DNA of 10,406 nucleotides from an uncultured Collinsella sp. (GCA_900544875.1 UQWS01000037.1:1-10406), one strand, 5' to 3'. Shown: positions 1-6,275, counted from the stretch's first letter. Notes: generated by a model not told the origin, from the sequence alone. A program made the numbers and translations.

Positions 1-40
1 GCTTGCCCGTATCGTAGGCAATGCGCCGAATGCTCGCCAT
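1..40 (-). CDS. Possible start of a LacI-family regulator (partial, runs off the left edge)
   Basis: Reading the minus strand from the ATG at 40 gives MASIRRIAYDTGK before the window ends. An in-frame TAA lies two codons upstream, so this ATG is the first start available. The pattern M-x-S-I-x-x-I-A-x-x-T-G is how LacI/GalR repressors usually begin, where it forms the first helix of the DNA-binding domain. Against this, no Shine-Dalgarno sequence is visible upstream and only 13 codons can be read. A LacI-type gene downstream of an exporter operon is plausible, but chance remains a real alternative. Confidence 0.3.
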   Translation of the reverse strand, partial: MASIRRIAYDTGK

Positions 41-74
41 CGAAATTTATCGGTGGCCCACTTCAGACTGTAAT

Positions 75-102
75 GGGCGGACACCAGCCACGGTGCCCGC
101 CC
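75..102 (-). terminator. Hairpin downstream of the ABC exporter operon
   Basis: GGGCGG (75-80) pairs with CCGCCC (97-102), then after one mismatch CACC (82-85) pairs with GGTG (92-95), leaving a six-base loop. It lies 44 bases beyond the stop codon of the last exporter gene and could end that transcript. There is no T-run after it on the minus strand, so it is not a textbook intrinsic terminator. It could instead be an operator or leader structure for whatever starts near position 40. Confidence 0.3.
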
Positions 103-145
103 CCCTGTATTTGATACGCTCGGTATGTTTATCCCTCACAAACAA

Positions 146-964
146 TCAAAGAAATCTCGACCACAATCGGTCGACCGTAAAGCAGATGGCAAAAACGCTT
201 GCTACGTTTATGAGGCAGTCAATTAAAATCGAAACGCATTGACCGTCCCCCAACGGGGTCACGCCGCAAATCCACATGAGCATCGAGGCTGGAAGCGGAA
301 GCATGGAATTGGCCCCGATCTGTATGTAGATCGCTACAACGTTGACAAGCAACAGCATGCCAATCGGACCGAAGCCGGACCCAAAATAGGAAACAACGAT
401 TACGCAAGAAACCACGTATGCAAGGCAGGCGGCGGCAGCAAGAACAAGTCGATAGCAAAATACATGCAGGTTGAAATACTGCTGAGCATCCAAAACGATC
501 GCGCAGTTAAGACAGTACAAAACGACACTCGTCAGGATAAACGCGCCCAAAAGGGCGAAAGAAGACAGCATCGCTCGCGCAACGATAGCGCACACACGCT
601 TCCCTCCCCGGGCCTCCGACAGCCCCCACGGTTCCTCGACAAAGCCCGAACTGACAAAGCGCGGCACAATACAAGCAGCAATGAACGGAAAGAACAATGC
701 ATGAGCCAACGGGGCTACGTTGAACAGCAGACCGCGAAAAACCTCTGCATTACCAAATAGAAGGACATCCTCCGCCGATAGCGGAAGCGTCGGGTCTGGG
801 AAAAAGCCCAAGAAACTGTTCTCACGGAGGCTACAGAACCACATCGGGAAAGAATTAAGCTGCAATATCACCATGTACGCATAAATTACCAGGATTAAGG
901 CGTACGCCCATTTGCTCACATGCTTCAATTCTGACTGGAGAAGTCTTTTAATCTGACGAGCCAT
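146..964 (-). CDS. ABC-2 type exporter permease, second subunit
   Basis: A 272-residue membrane protein and the last gene of the three-gene exporter operon. Six hydrophobic segments are visible, at roughly residues 18-36, 85-103, 132-156, 168-194, 201-219 and 244-264. A polar cytoplasmic loop between helices 2 and 3 (about 104-130, with EEPWGLSEARGGKR) is in the place where ABC-2 permeases contact the ATPase. I prefer the ATG at 964, which has GGGGG seven bases upstream; a GTG at 973 would add three residues but leaves no room for a ribosome binding site. It overlaps the preceding permease gene by 17 bases, so translation is probably coupled. By position and size it matches the LanE/LanG or BcrB type of permease, but sequence identity to those cannot be judged by eye. 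The substrate is unknown. Confidence 0.8.
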   Translation of the reverse strand: MARQIKRLLQSELKHVSKWAYALILVIYAYMVILQLNSFPMWFCSLRENSFLGFFPDPTLPLSAEDVLLFGNAEVFRGLLFNVAPLAHALFFPFIAACIVPRFVSSGFVEEPWGLSEARGGKRVCAIVARAMLSSFALLGAFILTSVVLYCLNCAIVLDAQQYFNLHVFCYRLVLAAAACLAYVVSCVIVVSYFGSGFGPIGMLLLVNVVAIYIQIGANSMLPLPASMLMWICGVTPLGDGQCVSILIDCLINVASVFAICFTVDRLWSRFL

Positions 965-1772
965 TGAGCACACCCCCAGCGCGAAAGCTCAAGAGAGCGT
1001 AAATCAATACCGATAGACAGCTGGCTGCCACGCCATATCCCAGAAGCGTCAGCTGCCCCATATCGCTATACCCAAGGGCACATCCGACTCCAAGGTACGG
1101 CCCCGGAAGGAAGAAGATCCATCGCAAGGATGGTATAGGTGCCTGAAGGAAGGCTCCGTAGAGCGTCAAGCTCATGACAAATCCGACTATCACCACGGCC
1201 CCGCTCAATACAGCGCTGCCCGTTATCCGATAGATGGTCACCGTCTCCAGCGCAACCGATATCACCAATACGGTGTTGACTACCATTGCAGGCAAAAATA
1301 CAGTTAGTATGTTGTGCGAGTAGTTATGCCCTCCACGTATTATGGCTATTGCAAAAAGAAGAAGGCAAAGCGCGCTATACGCTGCGCCAATTATTAAAGC
1401 AGACGAAAATGCATGGGCTAGAGCCCCATAAAAGCGGTTGAGACCTCTTGCCGAAGAAATTCGGTGCCCCTCTTTATAGCCATGCTCCTGTAAAAGCACC
1501 AAACAAACGATGAGTGGAACGAACAGGGATGTACCGGCAAAAGCGCTGCGCGCAAGGGACTCATCAGGCGCAGAAGGATCGATTGCATTCCAAAGGAAAC
1601 CAATATCCTCCCCACAAACGCCATAGCCAAAGACGAGCAACGTTGTTCCGTTTTTTAGAAAGATGCCGAAGAGAAGGCCGAACGCCAACATAAGCGCAAG
1701 ACCAAACTTCGCCGGAAATATCCTGTGCAAACGCATCATATCTGCCTTTATGGGATGGATCGCCCGCTTCAT
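948..1772 (-). CDS. ABC-2 type exporter permease, first subunit
   Basis: A 274-residue protein with six hydrophobic stretches at about 22-40, 80-95, 120-146, 155-177, 185-209 and 242-264, the topology expected of an ABC-2 permease. The loop between helices 2 and 3 (about 96-119, EHGYKEGHRISSARGLNR) is polar and shares an S/E-A-R-G core with the other permease, which fits an ATPase-coupling helix in both. Its ATG overlaps the ATPase stop codon (ATGA at 1772-1769), a sign of translational coupling. The two permeases are similar in length and layout but not obviously close copies, so the transporter is likely a heterodimer in the membrane with two copies of the ATPase, as in LanFEG immunity transporters. 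The exported compound cannot be read from the sequence. Confidence 0.82.
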   Translation of the reverse strand: MKRAIHPIKADMMRLHRIFPAKFGLALMLAFGLLFGIFLKNGTTLLVFGYGVCGEDIGFLWNAIDPSAPDESLARSAFAGTSLFVPLIVCLVLLQEHGYKEGHRISSARGLNRFYGALAHAFSSALIIGAAYSALCLLLFAIAIIRGGHNYSHNILTVFLPAMVVNTVLVISVALETVTIYRITGSAVLSGAVVIVGFVMSLTLYGAFLQAPIPSLRWIFFLPGPYLGVGCALGYSDMGQLTLLGYGVAASCLSVLIYALLSFRAGGVLNGSSD

Positions 1773-2530
1773 AGCGAGACCGCCTTCATCAAGCGCCTGT
1801 AATACTCTTTTAGGGACGACGCCTCATCCCTTATGACATCCATCGATTCCTTTTTTAGCAGTTCACCGTCATGAAGAAACAGGCAGCTTGTTGCAACCGA
1901 TGCCAGCTCATCCAAGTCGTGGCTAGAGATAAGCATGGTTTTGCCCTGCTCCCGATTCAATCGGCCGATAAGGGTCCATATGCTCTCAATGCCCAGCGGG
2001 TCCAACCCGTTTGCTGGCTCATCAAAAATAAGCAGATCAGTGTCACCCAACAAAGCTGTAGCTATATCCAGCCGCCGTTTCATTCCCAGAGAAAAACTGC
2101 CTACGCTCTTTTTCTCATCGATGTCCAGCCCGACTAGGCCCAAGACGCGAGGAACCTCACGTTTCTCATCGAGCCCCCATTCCGCACATCGGATCCGCAG
2201 ATTCTCAGCCGCACTGAGAGATTGGTATGCTCCGCAGGAATCTGGCACATAGCCGACACGCGTCCGCATCAAGCTCAGCTCTTTTTTCGACTTGCCTCCA
2301 AAGAGCTCCACGCTCCCCGACGATGGCTCACAGAGGCCCAGCACTATTTTAATAAGCGTGCTTTTGCCCGCCCCGTTTGCACCAACAAGGGCGCAAAGCT
2401 CAGACTGATCCACCTCGAAGGAAACGTCATGCAAAACGCGGCGCCTCCCATAGCGCTTTGACACCCTTGATAGCCTTATCGTCGATGCGTTCATTGGCCT
2501 CCCGTTCCGCTTGATAGCAAAACCGCTCAT
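1769..2530 (-). CDS. ABC exporter ATPase, BcrA/LanF-like
   Basis: A complete nucleotide-binding subunit of 253 residues that powers the two downstream permeases. Walker A is GANGAGKST (50-58), the signature is FSLGM (146-150), Walker B is LLIFDEP (166-172, with D170 and catalytic E171), the D-loop is NGLDP and the switch histidine is H204 in ISSHDLDEL. FSLGMKRRL in place of LSGGQ is characteristic of the bacitracin/lantibiotic resistance branch (BcrA, LanF). The Q-loop position appears to hold D97 (GYVPD), where Gln or Glu is usual. The ATG at 2530 has AAGGA five bases upstream. An internal ATG at 2494 (MNASTIRL) has GGGAGG only three bases away and would match typical family N-termini, so it is a real alternative. 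A role in self-protection or antimicrobial peptide resistance is inferred from family and operon form only. Confidence 0.9.
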   Translation of the reverse strand: MSGFAIKRNGRPMNASTIRLSRVSKRYGRRRVLHDVSFEVDQSELCALVGANGAGKSTLIKIVLGLCEPSSGSVELFGGKSKKELSLMRTRVGYVPDSCGAYQSLSAAENLRIRCAEWGLDEKREVPRVLGLVGLDIDEKKSVGSFSLGMKRRLDIATALLGDTDLLIFDEPANGLDPLGIESIWTLIGRLNREQGKTMLISSHDLDELASVATSCLFLHDGELLKKESMDVIRDEASSLKEYYRRLMKAVSL

Positions 2531-2548
2531 ATCGTTCCTTCTTTACTT

Positions 2549-2583
2549 TATCGTTTTCCATAGTTGTTATTGTTTTTCGATAA
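2549..2583. promoter_or_regulatory. Operator-like site over the exporter promoter
   Basis: The outer arms TTATCG and CGATAA form an inverted repeat (from 2548 to 2583). Read on the minus strand from 2583 it begins TTATCGAAAAACAATA, which matches 14 of 16 bases of TTATCGAACAACGATA at 3612-3627 in front of the DUF2975 gene. The 34 bases 2549-2582 share both ends (TATCGTT and CGATA) with the 34-base site at 3594-3627. Covering the -10 box suggests repression. The likely binder is the neighbouring HTH protein, by inference. Confidence 0.5.
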
Positions 2584-2597
2584 CTCATATTTGTCAA
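2569..2597 (-). promoter_or_regulatory. Probable sigma-70 type promoter of the ABC exporter operon
   Basis: On the minus strand a perfect TTGACA (2597-2592) is followed after 17 bases by AACAAT (2574-2569, four of six matches to TATAAT). It lies just past the terminator of the HTH gene and about 40 bases before the ATPase start, which is the expected place. The -10 box falls inside the operator-like site at 2549-2583, so a bound regulator would block it. Confidence 0.6.
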
Positions 2598-2605
2598 GAT
2601 AATCT

Positions 2606-2634
2606 AAAAGAAAGAACCCGTGTTAGACACGGGT
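2606..2634 (-). terminator. Intrinsic terminator after the HTH regulator gene
   Basis: On the minus strand ACCCGTGT (2634-2627) pairs perfectly with ACACGGGT (2623-2616) around a three-base loop and is followed by TCTTTCTTTT. The hairpin sits about 40 bases after the stop codon at 2675 and immediately before the exporter promoter, so the regulator pair and the exporter are separate transcripts. Confidence 0.8.
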
Positions 2635-2674
2635 CCCTTCACGCTGATATTTCGTTTTAGTTGTTCGCCTTAAG

Positions 2675-3004
2675 CTACTCGTCGCTCAAATCGACAGCAA
2701 AGACTGATGTCGGAAGCGACGCCTCATTGCCTCCGCCGTCCCGCATCTGCCTCACAACGTTTTTTGCACGCTCAACAATAAGCTCCTCAAGCTCTTTCTC
2801 ACTCACGCGCTGAATAATATCTCCCGGTTGACAATCAAGCTCATCACAGATATCGAGGAGCGTCTTTAGGCGAATAGCTTTTATCTTTCCGTTTCTAAGC
2901 TTTGAAATATTAGCCGGAGTATGCCCCGTCGCCCGAATCAGATCAGCACTGGTCTTTCCGGTCTTAAGCAGCTGCGTCTCAAGCTCGATGATGAGATAGC
3001 TCAT
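2675..3004 (-). CDS. Small XRE-type HTH transcriptional regulator (HTH_26/YozG-like)
   Basis: A 109-residue protein. Residues 1-66 form a Cro/C1-type domain with the helix-turn-helix around 17-40 (KTSADLIRATGHTPANISKLRNGK), followed by the LLDICDELDCQPGDII stretch typical of the HTH_26 family. The C-terminal 40 residues are a charged helix (SEKELEELIVERAKNVVRQM) and a polar tail, longer than in the minimal 65-75 residue family members and perhaps used for dimer or partner contact. The start is well set: AGGAGG ends five bases before the ATG at 3004. It begins eight bases after the stop of the DUF2975 gene, a pairing that is common in Firmicutes and Actinobacteria. It probably controls its own operon through the site at 3594-3627 and may control the exporter through 2549-2583. 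The regulated signal is unknown. Confidence 0.88.
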   Translation of the reverse strand: MSYLIIELETQLLKTGKTSADLIRATGHTPANISKLRNGKIKAIRLKTLLDICDELDCQPGDIIQRVSEKELEELIVERAKNVVRQMRDGGGNEASLPTSVFAVDLSDE

Positions 3005-3012
3005 GTTTCCTC

Positions 3013-3573
3013 CTACACAAGCTCGTCAGACTGCTCTTGGAGCAGCGAGGCATAACTCCAGATCGCCGAGATAAATAAACAGACAACTGCGCCGATAAAC
3101 GACCCCGCATCAAAGGTAGCGCCTTGGCAAATCTCAATAACGAAGGAATGAGGCACGATGTAAAGCTCCAGTCCGCCAATGGTGAGATTGACCGATCCAT
3201 AGGCACCAACAAGCGAAACCGCGGCGTTAACAGCAAAGGCAAGCGCGAGAACACGGATAAGCCGCACATGCGTCTTGGTAAAGGGCGAGACGCCTCGCGA
3301 GATGTTACGGCTGATCCCGCACAGAACGACAAGCGAAATACCCATAACAAGCGCCATGCACAGTCCGCTTGGGATAACGATGCACCCGCCATCGAGAAGC
3401 GTCACGACACCGAAAGAATCGACAGAAGCAACGTTTGCAACCGCATACCAGATCACGTAAACAACCAACGCGGCAAAAGCGACGAGCATCCCTGCAAAAA
3501 CGGCTGCCATGCAAAAACCGAGCTTCCTGATATTTTCGCCCGCCTTGGCCATACGCTGAACGCTGTTGGACAT
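3013..3573 (-). CDS. DUF2975 family membrane protein
   Basis: A 186-residue protein with four predicted membrane helices at about 17-41, 69-88, 103-124 and 157-178. The motif ISRGVSPFTKTHVRLIR (91-107) between helices 2 and 3 matches the G-x-PF region by which DUF2975 proteins are recognised, and the C-terminal LLQEQSDELV resembles the usual acidic tail. I chose the ATG at 3573, which has GAGGGTGAG just upstream. A longer reading from 3672 adds 33 cysteine-rich residues across the operator-like palindrome and is not credible. The gene is immediately followed by the HTH_26 regulator. No biochemical function is established for the family as far as I know; a membrane partner that senses something and influences the HTH protein is a reasonable inference. 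Confidence 0.83.
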   Translation of the reverse strand: MSNSVQRMAKAGENIRKLGFCMAAVFAGMLVAFAALVVYVIWYAVANVASVDSFGVVTLLDGGCIVIPSGLCMALVMGISLVVLCGISRNISRGVSPFTKTHVRLIRVLALAFAVNAAVSLVGAYGSVNLTIGGLELYIVPHSFVIEICQGATFDAGSFIGAVVCLFISAIWSYASLLQEQSDELV

Positions 3574-3593
3574 ACACTCACCCTCATCGACTC

Positions 3594-3627
3594 TATCGTT
3601 ATTCGAACAGTTTATCGAACAACGATA
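3594..3627. promoter_or_regulatory. 34-base palindromic operator-like site before the DUF2975/HTH pair
   Basis: TATCGTTATTCGA (3594-3606) and TCGAACAACGATA (3615-3627) are inverted copies with one mismatch in 13, separated by eight bases. The site lies about 20 bases upstream of the DUF2975 start, where a repressor would bind, but I cannot place a convincing -35/-10 pair here. Its ends and its right half recur at the exporter promoter. A regulatory dimer site is the simplest reading. Confidence 0.6.
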
Positions 3628-3715
3628 TGGATTGCATGCGGAAAGCCCCGACAGTGTGCATAGGCAATTCACTAATCAGAAGAGGTGAGCGTGGATTTTT
3701 GGACACGTATCGAAC

Positions 3716-3779
3716 GAGCGTGGATAATCTCCCACTTTGAGGCCGCCACCGGGCCTAAAACGGGAGATTATCCACGCTC
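3716..3779. repeat. Perfect 18-bp inverted repeat with internal hairpin (intergenic element A)
   Basis: GAGCGTGGATAATCTCCC (3716-3733) is the exact reverse complement of 3762-3779. The 28-base loop holds a smaller hairpin, AGGCC (3740-3744) with GGCCT (3752-3756). A further partial copy, TGAGCGTGGAT at 3686-3696, is the exact complement of the outer end at 3770-3780. The element lies downstream of the HPt gene and could end its transcript, but no T-run follows either arm. Its arm and loop start resemble those of the element at 8117-8183. Confidence 0.75.
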
Positions 3780-3803
3780 ATAGTCATCAAGGCTCACAGC
3801 CTC

Positions 3804-4160
3804 TTACTCGGCCGCCTCGCGCAGAGCCGACATCGTAGCCGCATATTGCTGCTGCAACGCATGCATCCCCTCGCGGGCGCCGTCAACGGCATCGGCGCCG
3901 CGCAGCGCTTCGGTTACCACGACCGCCGGCTCGTACAGATTATCGAATCCCAGGTTCTGGCTCACGCCCTTGAGCGTGTGCGCTGCCATAAACGCACCTT
4001 CGGTGTCTCCTGCCGCCATGGCGGCCTCCAGCTTGTCCACGCTCTCGTCATCCAAAAACTTGGGGGCAAAGCGGGCAAGCATTTCCTCGCCCATCAGCCG
4101 AGCGCACGCGTCATCATAATTAGCGCCGATCTTCTCATACGCCTCACGCATGGAAATCAT
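3804..4160 (-). CDS. HPt (histidine phosphotransfer) domain protein
   Basis: A stand-alone HPt protein of 118 residues. The phospho-accepting histidine is H61 in AAHTLKGVSQNLGF (59-72), the standard H-x-L-K-G core, flanked by helices on both sides. Such proteins pass a phosphoryl group between receiver domains and have no catalytic activity of their own. The ATG at 4160 has AGGAG about ten bases upstream; a second ATG at 4151 has no ribosome binding site. It starts 23 bases after the stop of the GGDEF-REC-HD-GYP gene and almost certainly shares its transcript, so the receiver of that protein is the obvious partner. No histidine kinase is present in the window. Confidence 0.9.
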   Translation of the reverse strand: MISMREAYEKIGANYDDACARLMGEEMLARFAPKFLDDESVDKLEAAMAAGDTEGAFMAAHTLKGVSQNLGFDNLYEPAVVVTEALRGADAVDGAREGMHALQQQYAATMSALREAAE

Positions 4161-4183
4161 GGATTAAAACTCCTTTGGTCAAA

Positions 4184-6064
4184 CTAAATCGTGGGAAACG
4201 CGACAACGTCGGCGGGGCGTGCCAACGTCTCGGCAATACGGTCTTGCACCTCGAGCAGGCAGTCGAGCAACAGTGGGTTAAAGGTGCCGCACTTACCGTC
4301 CAGGATCATCTGGATCGCCTCCTTGTGCGGGATAGCGTCCTTGTACACGCGCACGCTCGTCAGCGCATCATACACGTCGGCCACCGAGACCACCTGCGCG
4401 GCAATGGGAATCTCGTCGCCCTTGAGGCCATCGGGATAACCCTTGCCGTCCCAGCGCTCGTGATGCCAACGCGCAATCTGGTACGCATATTCCATAAGCG
4501 CATTGCCGGCGTGATGGCTACCCAGCTCAAGCAGCATATCGGCGCCGATCGTGGTATGCGTCTTCATGATCTCGAACTCCTCGGGCGTAAGGCGTCCGGG
4601 CTTGTTGAGAATCGCATCGTCAATCGACATCTTGCCGATATCGTGCAGCGCCGAAGCCAGGGCGATCGTGGAGCGTTCCTCATTGTCGAGGAAGATCGTG
4701 CCGCTACGCTGGACCAGACAGCCAAGCAGCAGCTCGGTCAGCTTCTCGATGTTCGTAACGTGCCTACCGCTCTCGCCGTTGCGAAGCTCCATGACGCCAG
4801 CCATGATGTCGATGAGCATGCGACTGTTCTTGACGCGCTCGTTGTACTGCTGGGACAGCAGGCTCGTCAGGCGGCGCTGTTTGGCGTACAGGCGGATGGT
4901 GTTGTTTACGCGGCGGCGCACGATACGGGAGTCAAACGGGCGGTTGATATAGTCTGAGGCGCCCAGCTCGTACGCGCGCAGAACCATATCATCGGAATCT
5001 TCACTCGAAATCATGATGACAGGCAGATTGTCGATGCCCGATCGGCGCGACAGATCGGCCAGTACCTCAAAGCCGCTTATGCCCGGCATGACAATATCCA
5101 GCAGCACGAGCGACAACTCATCGCCATAGCGGTCGACCATGTCGAGTGCCGTACGACCGTTGTCGGCCTCGAGGATGCAATGCTCGTCCTTGAGCATCTC
5201 GTTGAGAATGACTCGGTTCATCTCGGAGTCATCGACAATAAGCACCAAAGGCTTTTCGCTTTGGAAAGCCTCGATGGAATCGGCGTCGGTCACGACCGTA
5301 CCGGCTTTTGCCTTAGCGCGGCTCAATAACTGGACAGCGCGGCCAACGCCCTCATCGACCGTCTCGCCATGAATGCGAACACCACCAACACATGCCGTCA
5401 AGCTCACGTACTCATGGCCCGGAATAATCGTGGAACGAACGGCATCGGACACCTGATGCAGGCGACGGGTGAAGTCATCGGAGGGAATATTGGGCATGAC
5501 AACCACAAACTTGTCGCAGCCATAGCGCACAAGCTCGTCAGTCGAACGGATTCCGCTGCGCATGGCTGTCGCCACAGCACCGAGCGCAAGGTCGCCGGCA
5601 TGACGGCCACATGTATCGTTGAAGACCCTAAAATCATCAAGGTCGATCATCGCAACGCCGGCATTCATGCGGACGCTTCGGAGCTTTTCCTCGTAATATC
5701 GGCGATTGCGCACACTCGTCAGCACGTCGGTGTAGACAAGGTCCTCTTCTGCGGCCTCTTGCTCATCGATCGGACGCACCATCAGCAGGACATGAGGCTC
5801 GCCCTCGACCTTCAGAGGGCGCAGGCGAGCGCGGTACTCAGTACCATCATTGAGCAGCTGCTCCGACACCTCATCGGAGTCTGCCAAGGCCTCAAGACTC
5901 GACTGACGCAGACAAGGGCAGCGATCGCCGGCGAGCAAGCAGTTAGGCTCCCTCTTAATCTGATCGGCCGACAGCAAACGCACCACGGGGTAGGTCTTCG
6001 CGACACGGGCGACCTCGGCGGCAGCCTCCTCGTCGGTTAGATTGACCTCGTGATTATTGAGCAT
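4184..6064 (-). CDS. Degenerate GGDEF, receiver and HD-GYP protein (probable c-di-GMP phosphodiesterase)
   Basis: A 626-residue signalling protein, apparently soluble. Residues 1-105 look like a PAS-type sensor with cysteines C42, C49 and C51. A GGDEF domain spans about 111-262: D141, N149 and D158 of the metal and guanine sites are present, but the signature GGDEF reads GCDKF (182-186), so cyclase activity is doubtful. A receiver domain (273-393) has D278/D279, phospho-acceptor D323 and S353; the usual Lys-Pro is R375-P376. The HD-GYP domain (about 414-615) is intact, with H435, H474-D475 in HDIGK, H503, H534-H535 and GYP at 542-544. The expected output is hydrolysis of cyclic di-GMP, tuned by receiver phosphorylation and perhaps by GTP on the dead GGDEF. 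AAGGG lies about seven bases before the ATG at 6064. It is followed by its likely phosphotransfer partner. Confidence 0.92.
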   Translation of the reverse strand: MLNNHEVNLTDEEAAAEVARVAKTYPVVRLLSADQIKREPNCLLAGDRCPCLRQSSLEALADSDEVSEQLLNDGTEYRARLRPLKVEGEPHVLLMVRPIDEQEAAEEDLVYTDVLTSVRNRRYYEEKLRSVRMNAGVAMIDLDDFRVFNDTCGRHAGDLALGAVATAMRSGIRSTDELVRYGCDKFVVVMPNIPSDDFTRRLHQVSDAVRSTIIPGHEYVSLTACVGGVRIHGETVDEGVGRAVQLLSRAKAKAGTVVTDADSIEAFQSEKPLVLIVDDSEMNRVILNEMLKDEHCILEADNGRTALDMVDRYGDELSLVLLDIVMPGISGFEVLADLSRRSGIDNLPVIMISSEDSDDMVLRAYELGASDYINRPFDSRIVRRRVNNTIRLYAKQRRLTSLLSQQYNERVKNSRMLIDIMAGVMELRNGESGRHVTNIEKLTELLLGCLVQRSGTIFLDNEERSTIALASALHDIGKMSIDDAILNKPGRLTPEEFEIMKTHTTIGADMLLELGSHHAGNALMEYAYQIARWHHERWDGKGYPDGLKGDEIPIAAQVVSVADVYDALTSVRVYKDAIPHKEAIQMILDGKCGTFNPLLLDCLLEVQDRIAETLARPADVVAFPTI

Positions 6065-6088
6065 ATGGGGCCCTTTCGATAGTTTCGC

Positions 6089-6131
6089 ATGGTAGCGGTG
6101 GGTTCCAAATGCTACAAGGGTAACACCTTGT
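6089..6131 (-). promoter_or_regulatory. Weak promoter candidate overlapped by a short palindrome
   Basis: On the minus strand TTGTAG (6117-6112) and TACCAT (6094-6089) are 17 bases apart, with three and four matches to the sigma-70 consensus, placed about 25 bases before the HD-GYP gene start. ACAAGG (6114-6119) and CCTTGT (6126-6131) form an inverted repeat that overlaps the -35 box and could be an operator. No c-di-GMP riboswitch core is visible. Confidence 0.35.
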
Positions 6132-6165
6132 CGATGCAGGTAAGTACGTGAATGCTGTTACATTT

Positions 6166-6267
6166 TTATGAGTTGGCAGGCGGCGCGATTGAAGTCGCAG
6201 ACGTGAGGTTTTGAGCACATTTGTTAACACGGCCGAAACGTTTGCGGGTGAAGCCTGCTTTGGCCAT
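6166..6267 (-). CDS. Doubtful 33-residue basic small ORF
   Basis: The minus strand encodes MAKAGFTRKRFGRVNKC followed by a 16-residue polar tail and a TAA stop, starting eight bases after the hydrolase stop codon. The basic N-terminal half and ordinary codons are mildly suggestive. There is no ribosome binding site at a useful distance from the ATG, and it resembles no family I recognise. Chance is more likely than a gene. Confidence 0.15.
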   Translation of the reverse strand: MAKAGFTRKRFGRVNKCAQNLTSATSIAPPANS

Positions 6268-6275
6268 TGCGGGTG

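Noticed and set aside
157..174. TCGACC/GGTCGA inverted repeat near the left end
   Set aside because: It lies inside the last codons of the second permease gene and has only six-base arms, so chance is the likelier explanation.
21..242. 73-residue plus-strand frame at the left edge
   Set aside because: It overlaps the antisense 3' end of the second permease, has no ribosome binding site that I can see and resembles nothing known.
3574..3672. 33-residue N-terminal extension of the DUF2975 protein
   Set aside because: It would translate through the operator-like palindrome, is cysteine-rich and unlike the family, whereas the ATG at 3573 has a good ribosome binding site.
4175..6040. Plus-strand frames opposite the HD-GYP gene (4175-4957 and 5369-6040)
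   Set aside because: Antisense shadows of a well-supported multidomain gene, with no family resemblance of their own.
6065..6165. c-di-GMP riboswitch in front of the HD-GYP gene
   Set aside because: I looked for the conserved core of class I and class II and found no matching stem-loop arrangement; only a short palindrome and a weak promoter are visible.
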